Shown: positions 50,450 through 57,902 of the stretch, in pieces
How positions within the stretch are numbered: position 1 is the first letter of the stretch
Layout: each line of letters begins with the position of its first letter
DNA from: VRUE01 sp963714155
Lineage (GTDB): Bacteria > Actinomycetota > Thermoleophilia > Solirubrobacterales > 70-9
Reading direction: 5' to 3'
Assembly: GCA_963714155.1 (NCBI GenBank)
Contig: OY970236.1
Coordinates: forward strand, 1-64,000
DNA: 64,000 nt
Made by a program: the position numbers and the translations under genes
The notes under the pieces: generated by a model
What the model was told of the DNA's origin: nothing
Database searches by the model: none
Seen by the model: the letters and a program-made list of their open reading frames with translations, nothing else

Positions 50450-51405
50450 TGGGCCGCTTCCTGGTTCGCCGCCTGCTCGGGATGGTCGCGGTGCTCTTCG
50501 CGGTCTCCGTGCTGACCTTCCTCATCTTCAACGTCATCCCCAACTCCGACCCGGCCGAACGGATGGCCGGCAAGGTGGCGACACCGAACCTGATCGCCAA
50601 CATCAACGAGGAATGGGGCTTTGAAGACTCGCTGCCTCAGCAGTACCTGACGATGATGAAGAAGGTCTTCACCGGCGATCTCGAATCGTATTTCGGGCGC
50701 GAAAACGTCGACGAACGGATCATCGAAGGCATTCCGGCGACCTTCTCGCTCTGCATCGGCGCGGCCGTGGTCTGGATGTTCTTCGGCCTCCTCTTCGGCT
50801 ACCTATCCGCCGTGCGGGCCGGCGGCCTGCTCGACCGGGCGCTGACGATCGTCGCCGTCACCGGCATCTCGATCCCGGTCTTCTGGCTGGCCGCGATCCT
50901 GCTCAACTACCTCACCTACCAAACCGAAATCTTCCCCTCCGGTGGCTACGTCGAGTTCGCCGAAAACCCGCTCGAATGGGGTGAACACCTGATCCTGCCC
51001 TGGGCGACACTGGCGATCGTCTACGTCGGCGTCTACAGCCGCGTGCTGCGCTCGAACATGCTCGACGCGATCAACGAGGACTACGTGCGCACGGCTCGGG
51101 CCAAGGGGCTGAGCGAGCGCCGGGTGATGACCCGCCACGTGCTGCGCAACTCGCTGATCCCGATCGTCACCCTGTTCGGGCTCGACTTCGGCGCCCTGCT
51201 CGGCGGCGCGATCGCGGTCGAAGCGATCTTCAGCCTCAACGGAATCGGCCAGTACGCCTACGAATCGCTGATCAACACCGACCTGCCTCCGATCATGGCG
51301 ATCGTCCTCTTCGGCGCCTTCTTCGTCGTCCTCTTCAACGCGCTGGTCGACATCGCCTACGCCTGGCTCGACCCGCGCATCAGGTTGGGGAGCGAGGCCC
51401 GATGA
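50449..51405 (+). CDS. ABC transporter permease, DppB/OppB type
   Basis: 318-residue membrane subunit. The N-terminus MGRFLVRRLLGMVAVLFAVSVLTFLIFNVIPNSDPAERM is typical of DppB. The EAA loop reads NEDYVRTARAKGLSERRVMTRHVLRNSLIPIV near 205-235. Together with the preceding permease it forms the transport channel. A palindrome separates it from the fused ATPase gene. Confidence 0.93.
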   Translation: MGRFLVRRLLGMVAVLFAVSVLTFLIFNVIPNSDPAERMAGKVATPNLIANINEEWGFEDSLPQQYLTMMKKVFTGDLESYFGRENVDERIIEGIPATFSLCIGAAVVWMFFGLLFGYLSAVRAGGLLDRALTIVAVTGISIPVFWLAAILLNYLTYQTEIFPSGGYVEFAENPLEWGEHLILPWATLAIVYVGVYSRVLRSNMLDAINEDYVRTARAKGLSERRVMTRHVLRNSLIPIVTLFGLDFGALLGGAIAVEAIFSLNGIGQYAYESLINTDLPPIMAIVLFGAFFVVLFNALVDIAYAWLDPRIRLGSEAR

Positions 51406-51406
51406 T

Positions 51407-51455
51407 CTTCCGGTGCGCCTTTTGCTCTCCACGGGCGCATAAAGCGCACCGGAAG
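51407..51455. repeat. Palindrome inside the peptide-transporter operon (CATAAAGCGCACCGG family)
   Basis: Outer arms cttccggtgcgc/gcgcaccggaag are perfect over 12 bp; the inner part (ccttttgctctccacgggcgcataaa) pairs poorly. Its right arm contains ggaag of the ribosome binding site ggaaggg, 6 nt before the ATPase GTG. It shares the 17-mer cataaagcgcaccggaa with the element at 9208-9269. Confidence 0.7.
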
Positions 51456-51463
51456 GGATTCGT

Positions 51464-53116
51464 GTGAGCGGGGCGCTGCTTACGGTGGAGGACCTGAGAG
51501 TCGCCTTCGCAACCCAGAGCGGGCGGGTGCAGGCGGTTCGCGGCGTCTCCTTCGAGCTCCAGCCGGGCGAGGTGCTGGCGATCGTCGGCGAGTCGGGCTC
51601 GGGCAAGAGCGTCACCGCGCAGACTGTCCTCGGCCTCACTCGCTCGCCCAACGCCGAGATCGCCGGCTCGATCCGGCTCGGCGAGCAGGAGCTGGTGGAT
51701 GCGAGTGAGGGGGAGCTGCAAGCAGTGCGCGGCTCCCGGGTCGGCATGGTCTTCCAGGACCCGATGACCTCCTTCAACCCGGTCTACAAGATCGGCTGGC
51801 AGATCGCCGAGGCGATCCGCGCCCACCGCGGCGAGATGAACAAGACCGAGGCGCACGAGCGCGCGATCGAGCTGCTCGACTCGGTCGGCATCCCGGATGC
51901 AGCGCAGCGCGTCGACGACTACCCGCACCAGTTCTCGGGCGGGATGCGGCAGCGGGCGATGATCGCGATGGCCCTGGCACTGGAGCCGGAAGTGCTGATC
52001 GCCGACGAGCCGACGACGGCGCTCGACGTCACCGTGCAGGCACAGATCCTCGCCTTGCTCGAGCGGCTCAACCGCGAACGCGGTCTGGCGACGATCCTGA
52101 TCACCCACGACCTCGGCGTCGTCGCCGAGGTCGCCGACCGGGTCCTGGTCATGCACGACGGCGTGATCGTCGAGCGCGGCGACCTCGACCAGATCTTCTA
52201 CTCGCCCACCGACCCCTACACGCGCAAGCTGCTCGACGCGGTGGTGCGAATCGATTCCGCACCGCCGCTGCGGGCGCGGCGCGAGAGCGAGGCGCTGCTC
52301 GAGGTCACCGACCTGGTCAAGCACTTCCCGGTCAAGCGGGGACTGCTGAACCGCGAGGTCGATCGGGTGCGCGCGGTTGACGGTGTCAGCCTCAGCGTGC
52401 GCCAGGGCGAAACGCTCGGCCTGGTCGGCGAGTCGGGCAGCGGCAAGTCGACGCTCTCGCGCACGATCCTGCAGCTGCTCGCGCCTACCTCGGGCTCGGT
52501 CCGCTTCGAGGGCCGCGAGCTCGCCGGGCTCTCGCGTCGCCAGATGCGCCCCCTGCGGCGCGAGATGCAGATGGTCTTCCAGGACCCCTACGCCTCGCTC
52601 AACCCACGCAAGCGGGTCGGCCAGATCGTCGGCGAGCCGTTGCATCTGCAGGGAGAGAAGCGTGGCCCCGAACTGCGCCGCGAGGTGCAGGGCCTGCTCG
52701 ACCGGGTCGGGCTCTCGGCCGAGCACTACGACCGCTTCCCGCACGAGTTCTCCGGCGGCCAGCGGCAGCGGATCGGGATCGCCCGGGCGCTGGCACTGCG
52801 ACCGAAGTTGATCATCGCCGACGAGCCGGTCTCCGCCCTCGACGTCTCGATCCGGGCCCAGATTCTCGACCTGCTCTCCGAGCTGCAGGCAGAGTTCGGC
52901 CTCACCTACGTCTTCGTCGCCCATGACATCGGCGTCGTCCGCCACGTCTCCGACCGGATCGCGGTGATGTACAAGGGCAAGATCGTCGAGGAGGGCCCGG
53001 CGGACCAGGTCTGCGAGCGGCCTCAGGACGCCTATACGAAGCAGCTGCTGACCGCGGTGCCGATCCCCGATCCGCGCGAGGCGCGGGCGCGGCGGCAGGC
53101 GCTCGGCACCGCTTAG
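51464..53116 (+). CDS. Fused two-domain peptide ABC transporter ATPase (DppD-DppF)
   Basis: 550 residues with two complete ATPase domains, replacing the usual separate DppD and DppF. Domain 1 (about 5-265): Walker A GESGSGKSV, signature FSGGMRQRAMIAMAL, Walker B LIADEPTTALD. Domain 2 (about 280-540): Walker A GESGSGKST, signature FSGGQRQRIGIARAL, Walker B IIADEPVSALD. Each domain ends with an oligopeptide-type C-terminal extension (YTRKLLDAV; AYTKQLLTAVP). It energises the permeases and binding protein upstream. The GTG start has ggaaggg 6 nt upstream. Confidence 0.94.
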   Translation: MSGALLTVEDLRVAFATQSGRVQAVRGVSFELQPGEVLAIVGESGSGKSVTAQTVLGLTRSPNAEIAGSIRLGEQELVDASEGELQAVRGSRVGMVFQDPMTSFNPVYKIGWQIAEAIRAHRGEMNKTEAHERAIELLDSVGIPDAAQRVDDYPHQFSGGMRQRAMIAMALALEPEVLIADEPTTALDVTVQAQILALLERLNRERGLATILITHDLGVVAEVADRVLVMHDGVIVERGDLDQIFYSPTDPYTRKLLDAVVRIDSAPPLRARRESEALLEVTDLVKHFPVKRGLLNREVDRVRAVDGVSLSVRQGETLGLVGESGSGKSTLSRTILQLLAPTSGSVRFEGRELAGLSRRQMRPLRREMQMVFQDPYASLNPRKRVGQIVGEPLHLQGEKRGPELRREVQGLLDRVGLSAEHYDRFPHEFSGGQRQRIGIARALALRPKLIIADEPVSALDVSIRAQILDLLSELQAEFGLTYVFVAHDIGVVRHVSDRIAVMYKGKIVEEGPADQVCERPQDAYTKQLLTAVPIPDPREARARRQALGTA

Positions 53117-53144
53117 CCGCACACCCGGCAAACTGTCGAGTCAG

Positions 53145-54092
53145 GTGAACCTCCCGCTCGCCCCACCGATCAAACCGCAGCTGGCGCTGACCCGCAAAGA
53201 GCTGCCCCTCGGCGAGGAGTGGGCCTACGAGCAGAAGCTCGATGGCTTCCGCGCAATCGTCTTCGTCGACGGCGCCGAGTCCTACATCCAGTCGCGTGGC
53301 GGCAAAACGCTCTCCCGTTACTTCCCGGAGCTCAGCTTCCCGCCTGGGCGCTACGTGATCGACGGCGAGCTGGTGATCCGCGACAGCGACGGGCACATTG
53401 AATTCGACGCCCTGCAGAGCCGCATCCACCCGGCGGAGTCGCGGATCACGCTGCTCTCCAAAGAGATCCCCGCTGGCCTCGTCGCCTTCGACCTACTCGC
53501 CGAAGGCGACGAGTCGCTGCTGGAGACGCCGTTCGCGGAGCGCCGCGAACGCTTGGAGCAACTGCTCGACGCCACCTCAGTTGAGACCAGCGTGCTCACC
53601 CGCGATACCGAGCAGGCGGAGGAGTGGCTGCGCCGCACCGAGGGGACGATGGCCAAGCAGCTCGACGCCCTCTACATCCCCGGCAAGCGCAAAGGGATGG
53701 CGAAGGTAAAGCGCGAGCGCACAATCGATTGCGTGGTGATGGGTTGGCGGCCGGGCAAGGAGGAGGGCACGGTCGGTTCGCTGATCCTCGGCCTCTACGA
53801 CGGCGGCGAGCTGCGCTCGGTCGGCCACATCTCCGGCTTCAGCCAGGAGACGAAACGGAGCCTGCGCACGCTGCTGGAACCGCTGGAGACGGGCGAGGCC
53901 GGCACCGCCGAGCCGAGCCGCTGGACCGGCGGCCGCGACCTCGAGTGGGTAGCACTGCGTCCCGAGCTGGTGATCGAGATCGGCTACGACCACGCCGCTG
54001 CGGGCCGCATCCGCCACGGCGGCCGGTTCCACCGCTTTCGCGACGACAAGGCGCCGGAGGAGTGCCTGTACTCGGACCTGGACGAAGGCTAG
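53145..54092 (+). CDS. ATP-dependent DNA ligase (LigC-like)
   Basis: 315-residue two-domain ligase. The adenylation motif is KLDG at 31-34 (EQKLDGFRAIVF). Further motifs are SRGGKTLSRYFPEL, VIDGELVI, VAFDLL, GTMAKQLDALYIPGKRKGMAKVKRERTIDCVVMGWRPG, and the OB-fold (VGHISGFSQETKRSLRTLL; LEWVALRPELVIEIGY). Without nuclease or primase domains it resembles mycobacterial LigC, a back-up enzyme for end joining or repair. It starts at GTG. It converges on the small membrane-protein gene with a 4-nt overlap. Confidence 0.9.
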   Translation: MNLPLAPPIKPQLALTRKELPLGEEWAYEQKLDGFRAIVFVDGAESYIQSRGGKTLSRYFPELSFPPGRYVIDGELVIRDSDGHIEFDALQSRIHPAESRITLLSKEIPAGLVAFDLLAEGDESLLETPFAERRERLEQLLDATSVETSVLTRDTEQAEEWLRRTEGTMAKQLDALYIPGKRKGMAKVKRERTIDCVVMGWRPGKEEGTVGSLILGLYDGGELRSVGHISGFSQETKRSLRTLLEPLETGEAGTAEPSRWTGGRDLEWVALRPELVIEIGYDHAAAGRIRHGGRFHRFRDDKAPEECLYSDLDEG

Positions 54093-54307
54093 GGGGAGCG
54101 GTGATTGCTTTTGCGATGCGCCCGTTCGTCGCGAAAGCTCAGCATGAGGAAGACGCCCATACTGATGGCGAACATCGCCAAGCCCAATGCGGTGGTCGCT
54201 ACTTCGCTGTGTCGAGCAGGATAAAAGCCTACGACCAGAACAGCGACACCGATGGCGAGACCAATGTTCGCGTTTCGGAAGAGTCTTCTTAGTTCCTTAT
54301 CAGACAA
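54089..54307 (-). CDS. Small two-span membrane protein
   Basis: 72 residues starting at TTG (MSDKELRRLFRNANIG). Two hydrophobic segments (IGLAIGVAVLVVGFY; TTALGLAMFAISMGVFLML) and a basic tail (FRDERAHRKSNHRSP) suggest an inner-membrane hairpin. A longer frame has no good start. It overlaps the 48-residue frame upstream, so the two may form a small operon. Function unknown. Confidence 0.5.
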   Translation of the reverse strand: MSDKELRRLFRNANIGLAIGVAVLVVGFYPARHSEVATTALGLAMFAISMGVFLMLSFRDERAHRKSNHRSP

Positions 54308-54446
54308 AACGTTTCGCCAGTGTATCGATCGCCAACAAAGCCGTCGCGGCGAAACTGCCAACCACAAGACCCGAGCCAATCGAGGTCGCGATCTGCTCGA
54401 ACACACTTGTCAGGGGACCTGCACTTGCGAAGAGGCAAAGCGGCAC
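54300..54446 (-). CDS. Possible 48-residue single-span membrane protein
   Basis: Short frame from GTG (MPLCLFASAGPLTSVFEQ) with one hydrophobic helix containing small-residue spacing (SIGSGLVVGSFAATALLAI). Support: an agggt-like site upstream, and overlap with the next small gene. Against: it is short, has no recognised homology, and the longer frame continues upstream. Confidence 0.3.
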   Translation of the reverse strand: MPLCLFASAGPLTSVFEQIATSIGSGLVVGSFAATALLAIDTLAKRFV

Positions 54447-54516
54447 GGAGTGACCCTGAACGGCGCAGCCGCGCACGTGGTGCGCAGAATGTACCGAAAG
54501 GCCGACTGGGGACTGC

Positions 54517-55575
54517 CTAGAAGAGCGTGTCAGGGGGAGGTGGGACGGCAGCCCTCTCGCCTGACAAATCGCCGCCGGAGGGGCGGCGATTTTGAGTATC
54601 CGCCAGTCGAGAGGGCTGCCGTCCCACCTCCAAGGGGTCATCGCTGCTTCGCTTCGTTCGACCCCAACCACGGACTCTGCGAGTGAGCTTCTGGCGATCC
54701 GAAGGCTGCATGTAGGAGCGGCCGCGGTAGAGGGCCTCGTAACGGGGAAGGAGGTCGGGGCGTTTTTGCTCCAGCCAGGCGAAGAAGACGTCCTTGACCT
54801 CGTCGCGGAGGTGGAGGGCAACGCCGCCGAGGAAGCTGGCATCGGCCTCCTTGGCCCTGTCCACGATTGGCTGGACCTGCTCGGGAGAGTCGTTGATGCC
54901 GGGCATCAGCGGCGCGATCAGGACGCCGGAGTCGATGCCGCGGCGGCGCAGCTCGGCGACGGCATCGAGGCGGGCTAACGGGCTCGGCGTGTGCGGCTCC
55001 GTCGCGCGCCAGGCCTCCTCATCGAGAGTCGGCACCGAGAGGTTGACCGAGACCGGCAGATGCTTCGCCATGCGGGCAAAGATCTCGACGTCGCGCATCA
55101 CCAGCGGCGACTTGGTCAGCACCGAGACCGGCGTCTGCGCCTGCTCGAGCGCGTCCAGGATCGGCGGCATCATCCGGTAGCGACTCTCGACCCACTGGTA
55201 GGGATCGGTGTTCGTCCCCAGCGCCACCAGGTCCCGCTTCCAGCTCTCGCGCCCGAGCTCGCTGCGAAGCAGCTCTGGCACGTTCACCTTGACCACGATC
55301 TCGCGCTCGAAGTCACGGCCGGCGTTCATGTCGAGGTAGGTATGGGTGCGTCGGGCGAAGCAAAAAACGCAAGCATGCGTGCAGCCCCGATAGGGATTGA
55401 TCGTCCAGTTGAAGCCGTAGCGGCCGCCGGGCACTCGGTTGAGCGCTGAGCGAGCGCGGACCTCGTGGAAGTTGACCCCCATCGCCTCCGGGGCGTCGAA
55501 GGTTCGCACCATCGTGCCGTCCCCCACGCCGGGTAGGCGCAGATCGTTCTCAACTCGCTGTTCGTCCCACCGCAT
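54517..55575 (-). CDS. Rv2578c-family radical SAM protein with LexA-type control
   Basis: 352-residue SplB-related radical SAM enzyme. The cluster motif CTHACVFC places Cys65, Cys69 and Cys72 in C-x3-C-x2-C, after NPYRG. LVALGTNTDPYQWVESRYRMM and PVSVLTKSPLVMRD are family landmarks. The N-terminus MRWDEQRV and the last residues (DTLF) also resemble M. tuberculosis Rv2578c, which as I recall ends in a similar -TLF, reminiscent of a sliding-clamp-binding motif. Between core and C-terminus about 32 residues are encoded by a long palindrome. A perfect LexA-type dyad abuts the start codon, so a DNA-damage role is likely; the reaction is unknown. Confidence 0.9.
   Translation of the reverse strand: MRWDEQRVENDLRLPGVGDGTMVRTFDAPEAMGVNFHEVRARSALNRVPGGRYGFNWTINPYRGCTHACVFCFARRTHTYLDMNAGRDFEREIVVKVNVPELLRSELGRESWKRDLVALGTNTDPYQWVESRYRMMPPILDALEQAQTPVSVLTKSPLVMRDVEIFARMAKHLPVSVNLSVPTLDEEAWRATEPHTPSPLARLDAVAELRRRGIDSGVLIAPLMPGINDSPEQVQPIVDRAKEADASFLGGVALHLRDEVKDVFFAWLEQKRPDLLPRYEALYRGRSYMQPSDRQKLTRRVRGWGRTKRSSDDPLEVGRQPSRLADTQNRRPSGGDLSGERAAVPPPPDTLF
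54536..54631. repeat. Nested palindrome translated within the radical SAM gene
   Basis: Perfect 24-bp outer arms (start ggaggtgggacggcagccct) enclose a second perfect hairpin aaatcgccgcc/ggcggcgattt with a 5-nt loop. The whole element lies in frame inside the gene and encodes roughly residues 310-342. The outer arms encode VGRQPSR and GERAAVPPP on the same strand. Confidence 0.8.
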
Positions 55576-55576
55576 A

Positions 55577-55590
55577 CGAACATATGTTCG
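55577..55590. promoter_or_regulatory. LexA (SOS) box upstream of the radical SAM gene
   Basis: cgaacatatgttcg is a perfect 14-bp dyad that matches the actinobacterial/Bacillus LexA consensus CGAAC-N4-GTTCG. It starts 1 nt upstream of the ATG on the minus strand and includes TATGTT, a possible -10 box, so LexA binding would block transcription. Confidence 0.82.
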
Positions 55591-55608
55591 CAGGCTGCTC
55601 GGCGGAGG

Positions 55609-56094
55609 TTACGGGGCTGCGGAGCTCTCGCTGGCGATGAACGCGTCGAGCTGGCCACGGGCCTGCGCATGCGCCTTCTTGCGCAGCGGTGGCAGCACGG
55701 CGACCAGATTCCCCATCGGGCCCAATGCCTGCTTGGCCCAGTTGCGAAAGTCGAAGTCGTCGACGTGGTCGGCGATCAGGCCGTCGGAGAAGCGGAACTG
55801 GGCCTGGATGTCGTTGACCACGGGGCGGCCGGTGGAGAAGGTGTAGCGGGCGATCCAGTGGGCCGAGCCCGAAGCCTCGTCTGCCTCGTGCTCGTGCAGC
55901 TCGATCTCGAGGTCGGTGGCGCGGCCGGTCAGCATCCGCCACATCGCGCCCACCTCATTGCCCTCGAGGTCGCCGAAGGCCGGGTCGCGAAAGTGCGCGT
56001 TGGGGGCGTAGCAAGCGGTCATCGCGGCGCCGTCGCAGCGGGCGAATGCCTCGTAGAGGCGCTCGATCGTCGCGCGGTTGGCGTCAGCACTCAC
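55609..56094 (-). CDS. SnoaL/NTF2-like family protein
   Basis: 161 residues with one NTF2-like cone fold (ANRATIERLYEAFARCDGAAMTACYAPNAHFRDPAFGDLEGNEVGAMWRML; FDFRNWAKQALG). Members include polyketide cyclases, isomerases and non-enzymatic binding proteins; conserved polar residues are too few to decide. It lies 33 nt upstream of the radical SAM gene on the same strand, with the LexA box between them. Confidence 0.85.
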   Translation of the reverse strand: MSADANRATIERLYEAFARCDGAAMTACYAPNAHFRDPAFGDLEGNEVGAMWRMLTGRATDLEIELHEHEADEASGSAHWIARYTFSTGRPVVNDIQAQFRFSDGLIADHVDDFDFRNWAKQALGPMGNLVAVLPPLRKKAHAQARGQLDAFIASESSAAP

Positions 56095-56110
56095 AGTGCG
56101 CCCACCCTAG

Positions 56111-56132
56111 CCCGCCTGGGCGTGAAGGCGGG
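56111..56132 (-). terminator. Small hairpin after ytoQ
   Basis: 7-bp stem cccgcct/aggcggg with an 8-nt loop, 12 nt downstream of the ytoQ stop on the minus strand. There is no strong T-run. Confidence 0.4.
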
Positions 56133-56143
56133 AGGAGATGGCG

Positions 56144-56593
56144 TTAAGGCAGCTTGCCGGCGATCACGTAGCGGAGTACGTCGACGACCTGCTCCGCCAT
56201 GCGCGCCGTTGCCTGGGCGGCACGGTCGACCTCCTTCAGAGCGTGGTCCAACTCGCTGTCGTGCAGGGTCACGATCGGCTTGCCGAGCGCCGCCGCGAAG
56301 CCGGCATCAAAAGCGGCGTTCCACTGCCGGTACTTGTCGCCGAAGCGGACGACGACCACATCGGCATCCCGGATCAGGGTCTGAGTGCGGATCGCGTTGA
56401 CGCCGGCACCCATGTGATCGCGCCAGAACGGCGCACCCTCCTCCCCCAGCGTCCCCGTCCCAGCGTCATCAGATGCAGCGTGATCGGTGACCGGCGCCGA
56501 GAACTCAACCGGCAACCCAGCCTCCCGGACTCCCACCTCGATCCGCTCCCGCCAGTCGGAATGAATCTCCCCGGAGAGATAGACCTTCCAGAT
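56144..56593 (-). CDS. ytoQ: YtoQ-family protein, apparently starting at ATC
   Basis: YtoQ-like member of the nucleoside-deoxyribosyltransferase-like fold. Strong landmarks are VYLSGEIHSDWRERI at the N-terminus, FSAPVTDHAASDDAG, MGAGVNAIRTQTLIRDADVVVVRFGDKYRQWNAAFDAGFAAALGKPIVTLHD. Homology reaches TGG-AAG-GTC-TAT, but the codon before it is ATC (56591-56593) and a TGA lies two codons further upstream. The first canonical start (GTG at 56536) would remove YLSGEIH and leave 130 residues. With ATC the protein has 149, the family length as I recall it. A frame change relative to an ATG at 56606, or a sequence error, is the alternative. Confidence 0.82.
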   Translation of the reverse strand: MWKVYLSGEIHSDWRERIEVGVREAGLPVEFSAPVTDHAASDDAGTGTLGEEGAPFWRDHMGAGVNAIRTQTLIRDADVVVVRFGDKYRQWNAAFDAGFAAALGKPIVTLHDSELDHALKEVDRAAQATARMAEQVVDVLRYVIAGKLP

Positions 56594-56648
56594 CGCTCAG
56601 CCACATCCCAATCCTAGCCCTGCAGTTCAGCGAGACGACTGCGGGGTT

Positions 56649-56724
56649 GGAAGGGTCGTAGGCCCTCCCAAAACACTCAAGCGCGGCTCCTGCCGCGCGT
56701 TTTGGGAGGGCCTACGACCCTTCC
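56649..56724. repeat. 26-bp perfect palindrome containing the dCTP deaminase stop codon
   Basis: Perfect 26-bp arms (start ggaagggtcgtaggccctcc) enclose an inner gcgcgg/ccgcgc hairpin. The TAG of the dCTP deaminase gene lies inside the right arm. On the minus strand the element sits between that gene and ytoQ. Confidence 0.78.
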
Positions 56725-57902
56725 CCTCCCCCCGCTGACTGCTCCTCGAAGTGCTTGCTCAGCATCGTCACCTGGCCCTGGTAGTTGGAGCCCAGCTCCT
56801 GGCCGTAGAGCCGCTCCGCCGGGGCGCTGGTCCGCTCCAGCGCCAGCTTGCAGACGGGTTGGCGGTGCTCGACCATGAAGGAGACGTCGCGGGCGCGGAC
56901 CTCGAGCGCGGCGCGGCTGCCGTGGCGGTCGCCGGCCGGGTCGTAGCCGAAGCCGGGATCGAAGAAGCCGGCGTAGTGGGTGCGCAGCTCGCCGGCGGTC
57001 GGGTCGTAAGCCATCATCTCGGCGGCAATCTGCGGCGGAATGCAGACGCCCTCGGCCGATAGCAGCAGGTAGAAGATCTCCGGCTCGAGCACGATCTTGC
57101 TGCCGGCCTCGGGAAAGACCGGGTCCCAGTAGTCGGTCCAGCGGTAGGCGCGGATCCGCGAGAGGTCGATCGGCAGGCTGTTCTTCTTCGCTCGGTAGCC
57201 GACGATGCGATCGCTCGGCCCCGAGAGGTCGACGCTGAGGAAGAGCCCGTCGGCGAGCGCCAGCTCGGACTCGCGCAGGGCGTGCGAGTCGAGGTAGAGC
57301 AGCGGGAACTCGTCCTGCAGGGCGCGGATCTCCGCGTCGGCCAGGCGCACGTCGCCGCGGGCGAGGCGCAGCTGGTTGAGCGAGAGCCCGGTCTTGACCT
57401 GGATCGCGAAGGAGCGCGGCACGACCTCGAGGTAGAGCTTGCCGCGGTAGCCGGCGCGGATCTCGTCGAAGCGGTGGTGGCGATCGGTGAGCACGCGGGT
57501 GAAGACGTCGAGCCGCCCGGTCGAGCTCTTCGGGTTGGCCTTGGCGCGCACGTCCTCGGGCAGCGCCAGCTCCTCGATCAGCGGTACGAGGTAGGGACGG
57601 TCGCGCTCGAGCACGGCGCCGTCGCGCAGGTCGATGCGCTGGAAGGCGAGGCCCTCGATCTTCTCCTCGACGGTCGAGTCGACGTCGGGCAGGAAGGAGC
57701 AGCGCAGCGCCCAGGCGTGGTCTCCGAGGCGCAGGTCGATGCTGGCCGGCTGGATCGCCTCCGGGCGGATCCGGTAGTCGCCGGAGCTGACCCAGTCGGC
57801 GGCGATCGCCTCGCTCAGCGCCTGCGAGGGCAAGACGCCATCGAGCGCCACACCGGCGTCTCCGCCGGGCGTACTCGCCGCCTCTGCCGCTGCCTCGCTC
57901 AT
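56712..57902 (-). CDS. 2'-deoxycytidine 5'-triphosphate deaminase, two-domain type
   Basis: 396-residue protein with two dUTPase/Dcd-like beta domains (as in the DCD family PF06559). It converts dCTP to dUTP, supplying dUMP for thymidylate. First-domain landmarks are IRPEAIQPASIDLRLGDHAWALRCSFLP and NPKSSTGRLDVFTRVLTDRHHRFDEIRAGYRGKLYLEVVPRSFAIQVKTGLSLNQLRL. The second domain has GVCIPPQIAAEMMAYDPTAGELRTHYAGFFDPGFGYD. Its start overlaps the stop of a TetR gene (ATGA), so it is the last gene of a TetR-TetR-deaminase unit. The C-terminal GGGEGS and the stop come from the palindrome. Confidence 0.88.
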   Translation of the reverse strand: MSEAAAEAASTPGGDAGVALDGVLPSQALSEAIAADWVSSGDYRIRPEAIQPASIDLRLGDHAWALRCSFLPDVDSTVEEKIEGLAFQRIDLRDGAVLERDRPYLVPLIEELALPEDVRAKANPKSSTGRLDVFTRVLTDRHHRFDEIRAGYRGKLYLEVVPRSFAIQVKTGLSLNQLRLARGDVRLADAEIRALQDEFPLLYLDSHALRESELALADGLFLSVDLSGPSDRIVGYRAKKNSLPIDLSRIRAYRWTDYWDPVFPEAGSKIVLEPEIFYLLLSAEGVCIPPQIAAEMMAYDPTAGELRTHYAGFFDPGFGYDPAGDRHGSRAALEVRARDVSFMVEHRQPVCKLALERTSAPAERLYGQELGSNYQGQVTMLSKHFEEQSAGGGEGS

